A stretch of 64,000 nucleotides of DNA from Variovorax sp. PMC12 (GTDB lineage Bacteria; Pseudomonadota; Gammaproteobacteria; Burkholderiales; Burkholderiaceae_C). Shown here piece by piece: positions 29,745 to 39,958 of this stretch (position 1 is its first letter; every line of letters starts with the position of its first letter). The notes beneath the pieces are model-generated. The model was not told the DNA's origin. It searched no databases and saw nothing but the letters and a program-made list of their open reading frames with translations. The position numbers were made by a program, and so were the translations under genes. Where the stretch lies: NCBI RefSeq assembly GCF_003019815.1, contig NZ_CP027773.1, positions 3,855,001 through 3,919,000 on the forward strand. Direction: 5' to 3'.

Positions 29745-29762
29745 GTGTAGCATTCCCTACAC
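29745..29762. promoter_or_regulatory. Palindromic operator candidate O1 (GTGTAG-N6-CTACAC)
   Basis: A perfect inverted repeat with 6-bp arms and 6-bp spacer, 104 bases upstream of the hnr start. The TGTAG/CTACA core recurs in O2 seventeen bases away. It is likely bound by the TetR protein encoded 1 kb away. Confidence 0.55.
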
Positions 29763-29778
29763 TTTCATGTTGCGTTCA

Positions 29779-29799
29779 CTACATTCGAGGGCAATGTAG
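29779..29799. promoter_or_regulatory. Palindromic operator candidate O2 (CTACATT-N7-AATGTAG)
   Basis: A perfect inverted repeat with 7-bp arms and a 7-bp spacer. It has the same CTACA and TGTAG half-sites as O1, in opposite order. It lies 165 bases before the fpr start. Confidence 0.55.
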
Positions 29800-29963
29800 C
29801 AAACAGGCCCGATGCTTGCAATGGTGTTTTCTCGCGATGTTCATCGGGGTTTTTCCGACCAACGACAATGGAGGGTTCGAAGCCGGCCGACGGCCGCATG
29901 CCCCACAGGCGTGCATTTCGGCTCAGCCACCTTCCTCCGTCCCAACCAACTCTTGAGTTTCGT

Positions 29964-30737
29964 ATGAGTGCATTCAGCGAAGAACGCGTCCTGAGCGTCC
30001 ACCACTGGACCGACCGCCTGTTCACCTTCACCACCACGCGCGACCCGTCGCTGCGCTTCTCGAACGGTCATTTCACGATGATCGGCCTGAAGGTCAACAA
30101 CAAGCCCCTGCTGCGTGCCTACAGCATCGTGAGCGCGAACTACGAGGAGCATCTCGAGTTCCTGAGCATCAAGGTGGAAGACGGCCCGCTCACCTCGAAG
30201 CTGCAGCACATCCAGGTGGGCGACACCATCATCGTGGGCCGCAAGCCCACCGGCACGCTGCTGATCGACTACACGCTGCCGGGCAAGCGCCTGTACCTGT
30301 TCGGCACCGGCACCGGCCTCGCACCGTTCATGAGCATCATCCGCGACCCGGAGACCTACGAGAAGTTCGAGCAGGTCATTCTGGTGCACGGCGTGCGCCA
30401 GGTCGACGAACTGGCGTACCACGACCTGGTGACCGACCACCTGCCCAAGCACGAGATCCTGGGCGAGATGATCGCCAACCAGCTGCTGTACTACCCCACC
30501 GTCACGCGCGAGGAGTTCCGCAACCAGGGCCGCATCACCGACCTGATCGAAAGCAACAAGCTCACCGACGACCTCGGCCTGCCGCCGCTCAACGTCGAGG
30601 AAGACCGCGTCATGCTGTGCGGCAGCCCGGGCCTGCTGGTCGACCTGAAGCACATCCTGGAAAAGCGCGGCTTCAAGGAAGGCAACACCAGCACGCCGGG
30701 CGACTTCGTCGTCGAACGCGCCTTCGCCGAAAAGTAG
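29964..30737 (+). CDS. fpr: Ferredoxin-NADP+ reductase
   Basis: 257 residues from MSAFSEERVLSVHHWTDRLF, the usual length for the proteobacterial Fpr group. FAD-binding motif RAYSIVSANYEEHLEF, NADP-binding GTGTGLAPFMSIIRDP, and MLCGSPGLLVDLKHILE are all present. It exchanges electrons between NADPH and ferredoxin or flavodoxin. First gene of the plus-strand arm, followed by the tetR gene and enamidase; it may regenerate reduced ferredoxin for Hnr. No ferredoxin gene is nearby. Sequence features alone do not separate it from a housekeeping Fpr, so the pathway role rests on position. Confidence 0.93.
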   Translation: MSAFSEERVLSVHHWTDRLFTFTTTRDPSLRFSNGHFTMIGLKVNNKPLLRAYSIVSANYEEHLEFLSIKVEDGPLTSKLQHIQVGDTIIVGRKPTGTLLIDYTLPGKRLYLFGTGTGLAPFMSIIRDPETYEKFEQVILVHGVRQVDELAYHDLVTDHLPKHEILGEMIANQLLYYPTVTREEFRNQGRITDLIESNKLTDDLGLPPLNVEEDRVMLCGSPGLLVDLKHILEKRGFKEGNTSTPGDFVVERAFAEK

Positions 30738-30756
30738 GCAGGACGTCGCGCGCACG

Positions 30757-31512
30757 ATGGCCGACAGCCGCTCCACCGCCAAGCCCAAGCCGCAGCGCCG
30801 CACGGGCGTGCGCGAGGCGGCCGCGCAGGCCACGCGCGACAGCATCCTGAAGTCGGCGACCAAGGTGTTCGCCAAGTACGGCTACGACGGCGGCAGCGTG
30901 GAGAAGATCTCCAAGGCCGCCAAGTCGTACGACCGCATGATCTATTACTACTTCGGCAGCAAGGAAGGCCTCTTCATCGCGGTGCTCGAAGGCATCTACC
31001 AGCGGATGGACGACGCCGAGGCCGCCATTGCGCTCGACGCTTCGCGGCCGGTGGAGGCGCTCACCGAAGTCATCCGCTTCGTGCTGGGCTACTACCGCAA
31101 GAACCCCGAGTTCGTCACGCTGCTGAACACCGAGAACCTGCACAAGGGCCGGCACATCTCCAAGTCGCTGCGCGCTCGCGAGTATTCGTCGCGCGCGGTG
31201 GCGATCATTGCGGAAATCCTGGCCAGCGGCGCCGCGCAGGGCCTGTTCCGCAAGGACCTTGTGGCGCGCGACATCTACCTGCTGATCGCGTCCACCGGCT
31301 ATTTCTACACCTCCAACCGGCACACGCTCACCGCCTTCCTCGGCGAGCCGCTGGAGTCGCCGGAGGCGATCACGCACTGGGAAGACTTCGTGATCGAGAC
31401 CGTGCTGCGCACCGTGCGCGCGGACGACGTACAAGACAACACCCCACCCCACGAGGAAAACACGAAATGGCAGAAATCGCAGCCGGCGGCAAGTCGGGCA
31501 AGGTCGTCATAA
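30757..31512 (+). CDS. TetR family transcriptional regulator
   Basis: 251 residues. Helix-turn-helix in the N-terminal third: RDSILKSATKVFAKYGYDGGSVEKISKAAKSYDRMIYYYFGSKEGLF, the standard TetR domain, then a ligand-binding domain of the HTH_AcrR/TetR_C type. It lies between fpr and ena, with its last 15 codons overlapping the start of ena by 46 bp. It probably controls both arms through the palindromes at 29745-29799; the ligand may be nicotinate or 6-hydroxynicotinate. Confidence 0.9.
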   Translation: MADSRSTAKPKPQRRTGVREAAAQATRDSILKSATKVFAKYGYDGGSVEKISKAAKSYDRMIYYYFGSKEGLFIAVLEGIYQRMDDAEAAIALDASRPVEALTEVIRFVLGYYRKNPEFVTLLNTENLHKGRHISKSLRAREYSSRAVAIIAEILASGAAQGLFRKDLVARDIYLLIASTGYFYTSNRHTLTAFLGEPLESPEAITHWEDFVIETVLRTVRADDVQDNTPPHEENTKWQKSQPAASRARSS

Positions 31513-32666
31513 AGAACATCGGGCTGCTGCTCTCGGGCGACATCGACAAGCCCATCCTCGATGCCGACACCATCGTGGTGAACGACGGCCTGATCGTCGC
31601 GGTCGGCAAGGAGAAAGACTGCGACCTCGAAGGCGCGAAGACCGTCATCGACGCGAAGAAGACCTGCGTCGCGCCCGGCCTGATCGACAGCCACGTGCAC
31701 CCGGTGTTCGGCGACTGGACGCCGCGCCAGGGCCAGCTCGGCTGGATCGACTCGACCATGCACGGTGGCGTGACGACCATGATTTCCGCCGGCGAAGTGC
31801 ACCTGCCCGGCCGCCCGAAAGACATCGTCGGCCTGAAGGCCCTGGCCATCACGGCGCAGCGCGCGTTCGACAACTTCCGCCCCGGCGGCGTGAAGGTGCT
31901 GGCCGGCGCGCCGGTCATCGAGAAGGGCATGGTCGAGAGCGACTTCAAGGAACTCGCCGAAGCCGGCGTGGGCCTGCTCGGCGAAGTGGGCCTGGGCTCG
32001 GTCAAGGCCGGCTATGAAGCGAAGGAGATGGTGGCCTGGGCACGCAAGTACGGCATCCAGAGCACCATCCACACCGGCGGCCCGTCGATTCCCGGCTCGG
32101 GCCTGATCGACAAGGACGTGGTGCTCGAAGCCGACGCCGACATCATCGGCCACATCAACGGCGGCCACACCTCGCTGCCCGAGGCGCACGTGTGCGAGCT
32201 GTGCGAGAAGAGCTCGCGCGCCATCGAGATCGTGCACAACGGCAACGAGAAGGTGGCCATCGCCGCGGCCAAGGCAGCACTCGAGCTCAAGTGCCCGCAC
32301 CGCGTGATCCTCGGCACCGACGGGCCCGCGGGCTCCGGCGTGCAGCCGCTGGGCATCCTGCGCATGGTGGCAATGCTGTCGTCCATCGCGAACATCCCGG
32401 CCGAACTGGTGTTCTGCTTCGCCACCGGCAACACCGCGAAGATCCGCAAGCTCAACTGCGGGCTGGTCGAGGTGGGCCGCGACGCCGACTTCGTCTTCAT
32501 GGACCGCGCGCAGCATTCGCCCGCGCCGGGCCTGCTCGAAAGCGTGCAGCTCGGCGACATTCCGGGCGTGGGCATGGTGATGATCGACGGCATCGTGCGC
32601 TGCGGCCGCAGCCGCAACACGCCGCCTGCGACCGAGATCCCGGTGGTGGTTTCAGGCGCGCACTGA
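31467..32666 (+). CDS. ena: Enamidase (tetrahydro-6-oxonicotinate ring opening)
   Basis: 399 residues. It resembles Eubacterium barkeri enamidase over its length: VIKNIGLLLSGDIDKPILD, ADTIVVNDGLIVAVG, GGVTTMISAGEVHLPGRPKD, ALAIT, VGLLGEVGLGS, and CGRSRNTPPATE near the end. Metal ligands expected of this amidohydrolase are visible: His76 and His78 (DSHVHP), Glu in LGEVGLG, His in TIHTGG, His in GHINGGH, Asp in LGTDGPAG. It hydrolyses 1,4,5,6-tetrahydro-6-oxonicotinate to 2-formylglutarate and ammonia. The start has an upstream GAGGA site and overlaps the tetR gene. Confidence 0.88.
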   Translation: MAEIAAGGKSGKVVIKNIGLLLSGDIDKPILDADTIVVNDGLIVAVGKEKDCDLEGAKTVIDAKKTCVAPGLIDSHVHPVFGDWTPRQGQLGWIDSTMHGGVTTMISAGEVHLPGRPKDIVGLKALAITAQRAFDNFRPGGVKVLAGAPVIEKGMVESDFKELAEAGVGLLGEVGLGSVKAGYEAKEMVAWARKYGIQSTIHTGGPSIPGSGLIDKDVVLEADADIIGHINGGHTSLPEAHVCELCEKSSRAIEIVHNGNEKVAIAAAKAALELKCPHRVILGTDGPAGSGVQPLGILRMVAMLSSIANIPAELVFCFATGNTAKIRKLNCGLVEVGRDADFVFMDRAQHSPAPGLLESVQLGDIPGVGMVMIDGIVRCGRSRNTPPATEIPVVVSGAH

Positions 32667-32675
32667 CCGGCGGCC

Positions 32676-33077
32676 TCAGCCGCCGCGGTGCGAGCGAAAC
32701 ACCAGGTAGCGCGCCGACAGGAAATTGGCGCTCATCCCGGCAAGGCTGCCCATGGCCACGCCGAGCGCGGCGGCCCAGCGGCCTTCGACCCAGTGCAGGG
32801 TCAGCACGTAGGCGCCGTAGTTCAGCACCGCGCCGGCGGTCATGGTGGCGAGATAGCCGAAGTACTCACGCCAGATGGAACGGCTGGCCGCCGCGCCGGC
32901 CGCGAAGGTGTAGCGGCGGTTGAAGGCCCAGGTGGTGGTCGCCGCCGCCAGGAACGACACCACGCGCGCGACGTACCAGCCCAGCAGCGGCGCCAGCAGG
33001 TACAGCACCACCACGTCGACGACGAGCCCGATCACGCCGATCAAGGCGAACGACAGGAACTCCCGGCCGATCTTCAT
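32676..33077 (-). CDS. GtrA-like membrane protein
   Basis: 133 residues with four transmembrane helices and the GtrA pattern FLSFALIGVIGLVVDVVVLYLL ... TTTWAFNRRYTFA ... YFGYLATMTAGAVLNYGAYVL ... SLAGMSANFLSARYLVFR. GtrA proteins are thought to flip or help process lipid-linked sugars. It overlaps the upstream glycosyltransferase by 4 bp and converges with ena (9-bp gap). Confidence 0.9.
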   Translation of the reverse strand: MKIGREFLSFALIGVIGLVVDVVVLYLLAPLLGWYVARVVSFLAAATTTWAFNRRYTFAAGAAASRSIWREYFGYLATMTAGAVLNYGAYVLTLHWVEGRWAAALGVAMGSLAGMSANFLSARYLVFRSHRGG

Positions 33078-34048
33078 CGGTGGACAGCCGCGCGCACGCC
33101 CGGTATCGCTAGGTAGCGCAGCCGCTTGGCCTCCCGCCGCCCGAGCGTGATGGCGTGCATCACGATGCCGCAGACGAAGGACAGCATCGCGGCCAGCATG
33201 GCACCCGTCACCAGCACCGCCGTGGGAAGGCGCGGCACGAGGCCGGTGTGCATGTAGGTCATGAAGAGCGGCACCGCCAGCACGACCGACAGGGCCACCA
33301 GGAAGGCCCCGATGATCGAGAAGAACTGTAGCGGCCGTTCGCTCACGAACAGCTTGCAGATGGTCTTGAGGATGCGCCAGCCGTCGCGGTAGGTCGAGAG
33401 CTTGCTCTCGGAGCCTTCGGGCCGCGTGCTGTAGGCGGTGCTTTCCTCGGCGTAGGGCATGCGCAGCTCGAGCGCGTGCACGGTGAGTTCGGTCTCGATC
33501 TCGAAGCCGCGCGACAGCGCCGGGAACGACTTGGCGTAGCGCCGCGAGAACACGCGATAGCCCGAGAGCATGTCGGTCAGGCCGCCGCCGAAGAGCTGCA
33601 CCACGGCGCCGGTCAGCAGCCGGTTGCCGAAGCGGTGGCCCGCACGGTAGGTGAGCGCGTTCCGGCCGTCGTCGACGCGGTTGCCGACCACCATGTCGAG
33701 GTTGCCCTCCACCAGCCGGTCGATCAGCCGGCGCGCGGCGGCGGCGTCGTAGGTGGCGTCGCCGTCGGCCATGACGTACACGTCGGCCTCGACGTCGGCG
33801 AACATGCGCCGCACCACGTTGCCCTTGCCGCGCGCGGCCACGTGCGTGACGACGGCGCCGGCCGCGCGCGCGACGGCGGCGGTGCCGTCGCTGGAGTTGT
33901 TGTCGAAGACGTGGACTTCGGCCTCGGGCAGCGCTGCGCGGAAGCCCTCGACCACCTGCGCGATGGCCAGCGCCTCGTTGTAGCAGGGGATGACGACTGC
34001 GATGCGCAAGGGATGGCGGGCGTGGGCGTGGGGGTCGGCGTCGGTCAT
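33074..34048 (-). CDS. Family 2 glycosyltransferase, polyprenyl-phosphate sugar synthase type
   Basis: 324 residues from MTDADPHAHARHPLRIAVVIPCYNEALAIAQ. GT-A fold with VHVFDNNSSDGTA and the DXD-like DGDATYDA, then a C-terminal pair of transmembrane helices (FFSIIGAFLVALSVVLAVPLFM, TAVLVTGAMLAAMLSFVCGIV). Such enzymes charge a polyprenyl phosphate with a sugar used by GT-C transferases such as the one encoded just upstream. Overlaps both neighbours by 4 bp. Confidence 0.9.
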   Translation of the reverse strand: MTDADPHAHARHPLRIAVVIPCYNEALAIAQVVEGFRAALPEAEVHVFDNNSSDGTAAVARAAGAVVTHVAARGKGNVVRRMFADVEADVYVMADGDATYDAAAARRLIDRLVEGNLDMVVGNRVDDGRNALTYRAGHRFGNRLLTGAVVQLFGGGLTDMLSGYRVFSRRYAKSFPALSRGFEIETELTVHALELRMPYAEESTAYSTRPEGSESKLSTYRDGWRILKTICKLFVSERPLQFFSIIGAFLVALSVVLAVPLFMTYMHTGLVPRLPTAVLVTGAMLAAMLSFVCGIVMHAITLGRREAKRLRYLAIPGVRAAVHR

Positions 34049-35877
34049 GGTGCGACGGGGAGGATACGGTAGACGCGGCTGCCGTCCTGTTCGAACTGCA
34101 CGGCGAAGTACTTGTCGAAGTCGACCCGGGCGCTGAACACGGGCACGACGGAGTCCGGCAGCACCACGGCGACGAAGCCCAGCCCCGTGAGCTTGCGCGC
34201 GAGGTCGCCGCCCGACAGCTTGCCGAAGTCGGTGTAGCGCCAAGGGCCGAGGGTGTCGCCCCAGATCGGGTTGGGGCCGTAGTAGATCGCCTCGTTCAGC
34301 GCGACCTGGTAGACCCGGCCGGTGGCGTTGCGGCGCAGGTAGTCCATGGCGGCATAGCCCGGCACGTGCTTGCGCAGGAAGGCTTCGCGCGTCTCGGGCG
34401 TGACGGAGATCATGCCGACCTTGACCGCGGTCTGGCGCACCGCCACGGCCGCCAGCACGGCCAGCAGCAGCACGGCCACCCAGTCGCCCATGCGGGCGCC
34501 GGCGCGGGCGGTGTCGCGGCTCATGGCGCCTGTCGCGACCGCAGCACCGGCCTCGCGCTCGTCCTTGCGGCCGAACAAGCGGCGCAGGCCCGACGAGATC
34601 CATCCGAACAGCACCTGCCAGCCGACGGCCGAGACCAGGGCCAGCAGCGGGAACGACGCCATCAGGTAGCGCGGGTAGCGCGAGGTCACGACCCACACGG
34701 CCACCGAGTAGAGGCAGAACCAGCCCGCCGCGCGCACGGCGGCAGAGCGCTTCCACAGCACGCCGAAGGGCGCGAGGAAGAACGACCAGATCAGCGCATT
34801 GGGCATCTCGGCGTGCACGCGCACGTCGGCCACCTGCTGCACGTAGTCGGCCGGCGTCCATTCGGTGAAACCGAACACACGCGCGCCGATGGGATTGAAG
34901 GGATCGCCCGTCATGACGAAGTTGCGCGCGTACCAGTAGATGCACGGCAGCAGGAAGCACACCAGCGCCAGCGCCCAGGCCTTGGGGCTGCGCTCCTGGC
35001 GCACCACGAACAGCGCCACCAGCGGCATGAAGACCAGCGCCTGGTACTTGGAGCCGGCGGCCACGCCGAGGAAGAAGGCCGCGAGCCCCAGCCAGCGCAT
35101 GCCGCCGTGCACCGGCCTGCCGGGCTGCGACTCGCGCCACCACCACAGCGCCACGCACGCCGACAGCACGAACAGCGCGACGCCCATGTCGATGAGCGCG
35201 TTGGAGTAGTCGCCGAGCCCCAGCCAGATGGCCGCGCCGATGCAGGCGGTGAGCCGGTTGGCATGCTGCATGCCGAGGCGGTAGAGCATCACCACCGACA
35301 GCGCACCCGCCAGGGCGTTGAGGAAGTGCGGCAGCACGTCGTCGCCCAGCTGCAGCGCGGCGGCATACAGCAGGTTGTAGTTGTACGGGAACCAGGGGTA
35401 GCGCAGCCAGTCGTGGATGCCCAGCGTGCCCTGCTGCGCGACCTGCCGCGCATAGGGCAGGTGGTACATCAGCTCGTCGAAGGCGAAGGGCGGCGCGAGC
35501 GGCGCCACCAGGGCGGGCAGCGCGACCAGCGCCAGCGCGATGGCGGCGATGCGCTCATAACGGGTCCAGGGCGCCGCGGCCTCGCCGGAACGCATGGCAC
35601 GCCGCTCGCGCAGCCAGCCGGGCAACTGGATCGCGGCGGCCGCCACGCCTGCCAGCACCAGTGCCAGCGTGGCCCCGGGCCGGAAGGCACCGAAGATGGC
35701 CAGCGCCTGGAACGCGCAGATGAAGAGCCCCATGCCCAGCGCCACGGCCATCGCGGCCTCCAGCCAGGCGTCACGCCGGGGCGGCGGAGCCAGGCGGCCG
35801 AGCAATGCGCGGCCGAAACCCCAGCTGCTGGTGATGAAGACCGCCAGTGCCGCGTAGTGCGCGGCCGCGAATATCAA
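34045..35877 (-). CDS. GT-C membrane glycosyltransferase / PMT-like protein
   Basis: 610 residues with about a dozen hydrophobic helices. An acidic loop FAFDELMYHLPYARQV follows the third or fourth helix, the position of the catalytic Asp/Glu in GT-C enzymes; a soluble C-terminal domain (ETREAFLRKHVPGYAAMDYLRR onward) follows. With the GT2 and GtrA genes downstream it forms a three-gene unit for lipid-linked sugar transfer to a glycan or lipid acceptor. Substrate unknown. Starts 51 bp after the end of metH in the same direction. Confidence 0.82.
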   Translation of the reverse strand: MIFAAAHYAALAVFITSSWGFGRALLGRLAPPPRRDAWLEAAMAVALGMGLFICAFQALAIFGAFRPGATLALVLAGVAAAAIQLPGWLRERRAMRSGEAAAPWTRYERIAAIALALVALPALVAPLAPPFAFDELMYHLPYARQVAQQGTLGIHDWLRYPWFPYNYNLLYAAALQLGDDVLPHFLNALAGALSVVMLYRLGMQHANRLTACIGAAIWLGLGDYSNALIDMGVALFVLSACVALWWWRESQPGRPVHGGMRWLGLAAFFLGVAAGSKYQALVFMPLVALFVVRQERSPKAWALALVCFLLPCIYWYARNFVMTGDPFNPIGARVFGFTEWTPADYVQQVADVRVHAEMPNALIWSFFLAPFGVLWKRSAAVRAAGWFCLYSVAVWVVTSRYPRYLMASFPLLALVSAVGWQVLFGWISSGLRRLFGRKDEREAGAAVATGAMSRDTARAGARMGDWVAVLLLAVLAAVAVRQTAVKVGMISVTPETREAFLRKHVPGYAAMDYLRRNATGRVYQVALNEAIYYGPNPIWGDTLGPWRYTDFGKLSGGDLARKLTGLGFVAVVLPDSVVPVFSARVDFDKYFAVQFEQDGSRVYRILPVAP

Positions 35878-35899
35878 TTTCTGAATAGCAACTCCCGGT

Positions 35900-35920
35900 G
35901 CCGGTCGGCTGGGGACCGGC
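35900..35920 (-). terminator. Stem-loop downstream of metH, weak terminator candidate
   Basis: A 7-bp perfect stem GCCGGTC / GACCGGC with a 7-base loop, 8 bases after the metH stop. No T run follows on the minus strand (GGGAGTTGCTATT), so it is not a canonical intrinsic terminator. It may mark the 3' end of the metH transcript or only stabilise it. Confidence 0.4.
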
Positions 35921-35928
35921 CGGCGGGT

Positions 35929-38700
<2,772 letters not shown>

Positions 38701-38727
38701 GGCCTCACCTGCGGAAGAGTCGAACAG

Positions 38728-38797
38728 GCGAGCGTCGTTGTCGCCCCAAGCCTGACGGCCGGCCGCTGTGGCCCGCCGCTGCAACGCTCCTTGGGAA
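38728..38797 (-). ncRNA. SAH riboswitch in the metH leader
   Basis: On the minus strand the leader reads CCCAAGGAGCGTTGCAGC ... CAGGCTTGGGG ... ACAACGACGCTC. CCCAAG pairs with CTTGGG (P1), and GAGCG plus GTTG pair with CAAC and CGCTC across the hairpin to form the pseudoknot. This is the SAH riboswitch consensus (GAGGAGCGCTGCAA...CCAGGCTCG...AACGGCGCTC in known examples). The class senses S-adenosylhomocysteine and turns on ahcY or metH genes when SAH builds up. It ends about 28 bases before the metH ATG, close enough to control the ribosome site. Confidence 0.92.
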
Positions 38798-38804
38798 GGC
38801 GAGC

Positions 38805-38810
38805 ATTTTA
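38805..38810 (-). promoter_or_regulatory. -10 box for the metH riboswitch transcript
   Basis: TAAAAT on the minus strand (5 of 6 to consensus). A start 7 bases downstream would fall at about 38798, exactly at the 5' edge of the riboswitch. No good -35 was found at 16-18 bp. Confidence 0.45.
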
Positions 38811-38887
38811 GGGCGATTCAACCCGCCACGGGGAAAACCCCAGTTTCCATTCCCGCCCGCATCCACAGAATGCGGCCACCGTTTCCG

Positions 38888-38901
38888 AACGAACGTTCGT
38901 T
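38888..38901. promoter_or_regulatory. Perfect 14-bp palindrome upstream of the lipase gene
   Basis: AACGAACGTTCGTT reads the same on both strands and is followed by a T run. It lies 27 bases before the lipase ATG, a position where a bound repressor would block transcription. The shape is that of a TetR-family operator. The cognate regulator is not identifiable here. Confidence 0.5.
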
Positions 38902-38928
38902 TTTTCAACCGACGTCAGGGAGTGCCGG

Positions 38929-39942
38929 ATGGCCATGAAGTGGAATGTGGTTCTTTGCTGCGGGCTTGCCGCGGCGACGATGGCGATGACCCCCATGGCC
39001 CGCGCGGCCGCCAGCGGCAGCTCGACGCTGGTGACGGCCCGGGCGGCCTCCGACGAGGCCAGGACCAGATACCCCATCGTGCTGGTCCACGGCCTTCTGG
39101 GCTTCGACAACCTGCTGGGCGTCGACTACTTCTACGGCATTCCCGACAAGCTGGCCGGCGCCGGCGCGCGGGTCTACGTGGCGCAGGTCTCGGGTACCAA
39201 CACCTCGGAGATCCGCGGCGAGCAGCTGCTGCAGGAGCTCAAGACCATCCGCGCGCTGGAAAAGAACCCGACGCTCAAGTTCAACCTGATCGGCCATTCC
39301 CAAGGCGCGCCCACGGTGCGCTATGTGGCGGCGGTGGCGCCCGACATGGTGGCGTCGGTCACCTCGGTGGGCGGCGCGAACGGCGGCTCCAAGGTGGCCG
39401 ACCTGCTCGCCAGGCTGCCCGAGGGCGGCATCGCGCAAGGCGTGGTCGTCAAGGCCGTGGGGCTGCTGACCAGCGTGATCGGCTTCCTCTCGGGCAAGGA
39501 CCCGAGCCAGCTGCCGGAAGTCCCGCTGAACGCGCTGGCCTCGCTGACCACGGCCGGTGGCGCGGCCTTCGACGCAAAGTTCCCGCAGGGACGGCCCGCG
39601 CAGGGCTCGTCGTGCAGCGTGAAGAGCGGCGCGGCGGTGGTGAACGGCGTGCGCTACTACTCGTGGTCGGGCGTGTCGACCGGCTTCAGCCTGTTCGACC
39701 CGAGCGACGCGCCGCTGTCGGCGCTGGGCACCCTCGCCTTCTTCGGCGAAGACAACGACGGCCTGCTCGCGACCTGCACCACGCGGCTCGGCACCCACCT
39801 GGGCGACTACCGCCAGAACCACCTCGACGAGGTCAACCAGGTGCTGGGCAACACCTACGGCAGCCAGTTTCCGTACTACGAGAAGAAGGTGCCGGAGATC
39901 TTCAAGGACCAGGCCGCGCGGCTGAAGAGCGCGGGCCTCTGA
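38929..39942 (+). CDS. Secreted triacylglycerol lipase (Burkholderia/Pseudomonas family I)
   Basis: 337 residues with a Sec signal peptide (about 1-27, ending ARA). YPIVLVHGLLGFDNLLGVDYFYGIP carries the oxyanion HG motif, Ser124 is in GHSQG, the Asp is in DNDGLL, and the His is in RQNHLDEVNQ. Two Cys (SSCSV and LATCTT) match the conserved disulphide and the Asp region binds Ca2+ in relatives. It hydrolyses long-chain triglycerides and goes out through type II secretion in relatives. The dedicated chaperone gene follows at once, which supports the family I.1/I.2 assignment. Confidence 0.93.
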   Translation: MAMKWNVVLCCGLAAATMAMTPMARAAASGSSTLVTARAASDEARTRYPIVLVHGLLGFDNLLGVDYFYGIPDKLAGAGARVYVAQVSGTNTSEIRGEQLLQELKTIRALEKNPTLKFNLIGHSQGAPTVRYVAAVAPDMVASVTSVGGANGGSKVADLLARLPEGGIAQGVVVKAVGLLTSVIGFLSGKDPSQLPEVPLNALASLTTAGGAAFDAKFPQGRPAQGSSCSVKSGAAVVNGVRYYSWSGVSTGFSLFDPSDAPLSALGTLAFFGEDNDGLLATCTTRLGTHLGDYRQNHLDEVNQVLGNTYGSQFPYYEKKVPEIFKDQAARLKSAGL

Positions 39943-39958
39943 GGCGCCGGCCGTGGGA

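Larger units (their letters stand above)
29641..29963. promoter_or_regulatory. Divergent control region between hnr and fpr
   Basis: 323 bp without a convincing gene. The central part (about 29740-29800) is less GC-rich and holds two palindromes listed separately. No pair of boxes close enough to -35/-10 consensus could be chosen on either strand. Some reading frames cross the region (for example an in-frame extension of fpr to 29868) but lack good starts. Confidence 0.7.

Noticed and set aside
38701..38928. Cobalamin riboswitch upstream of metH
   Set aside because: No B12 box (GCCACTG) is visible, whereas the paired elements match the SAH aptamer in detail.
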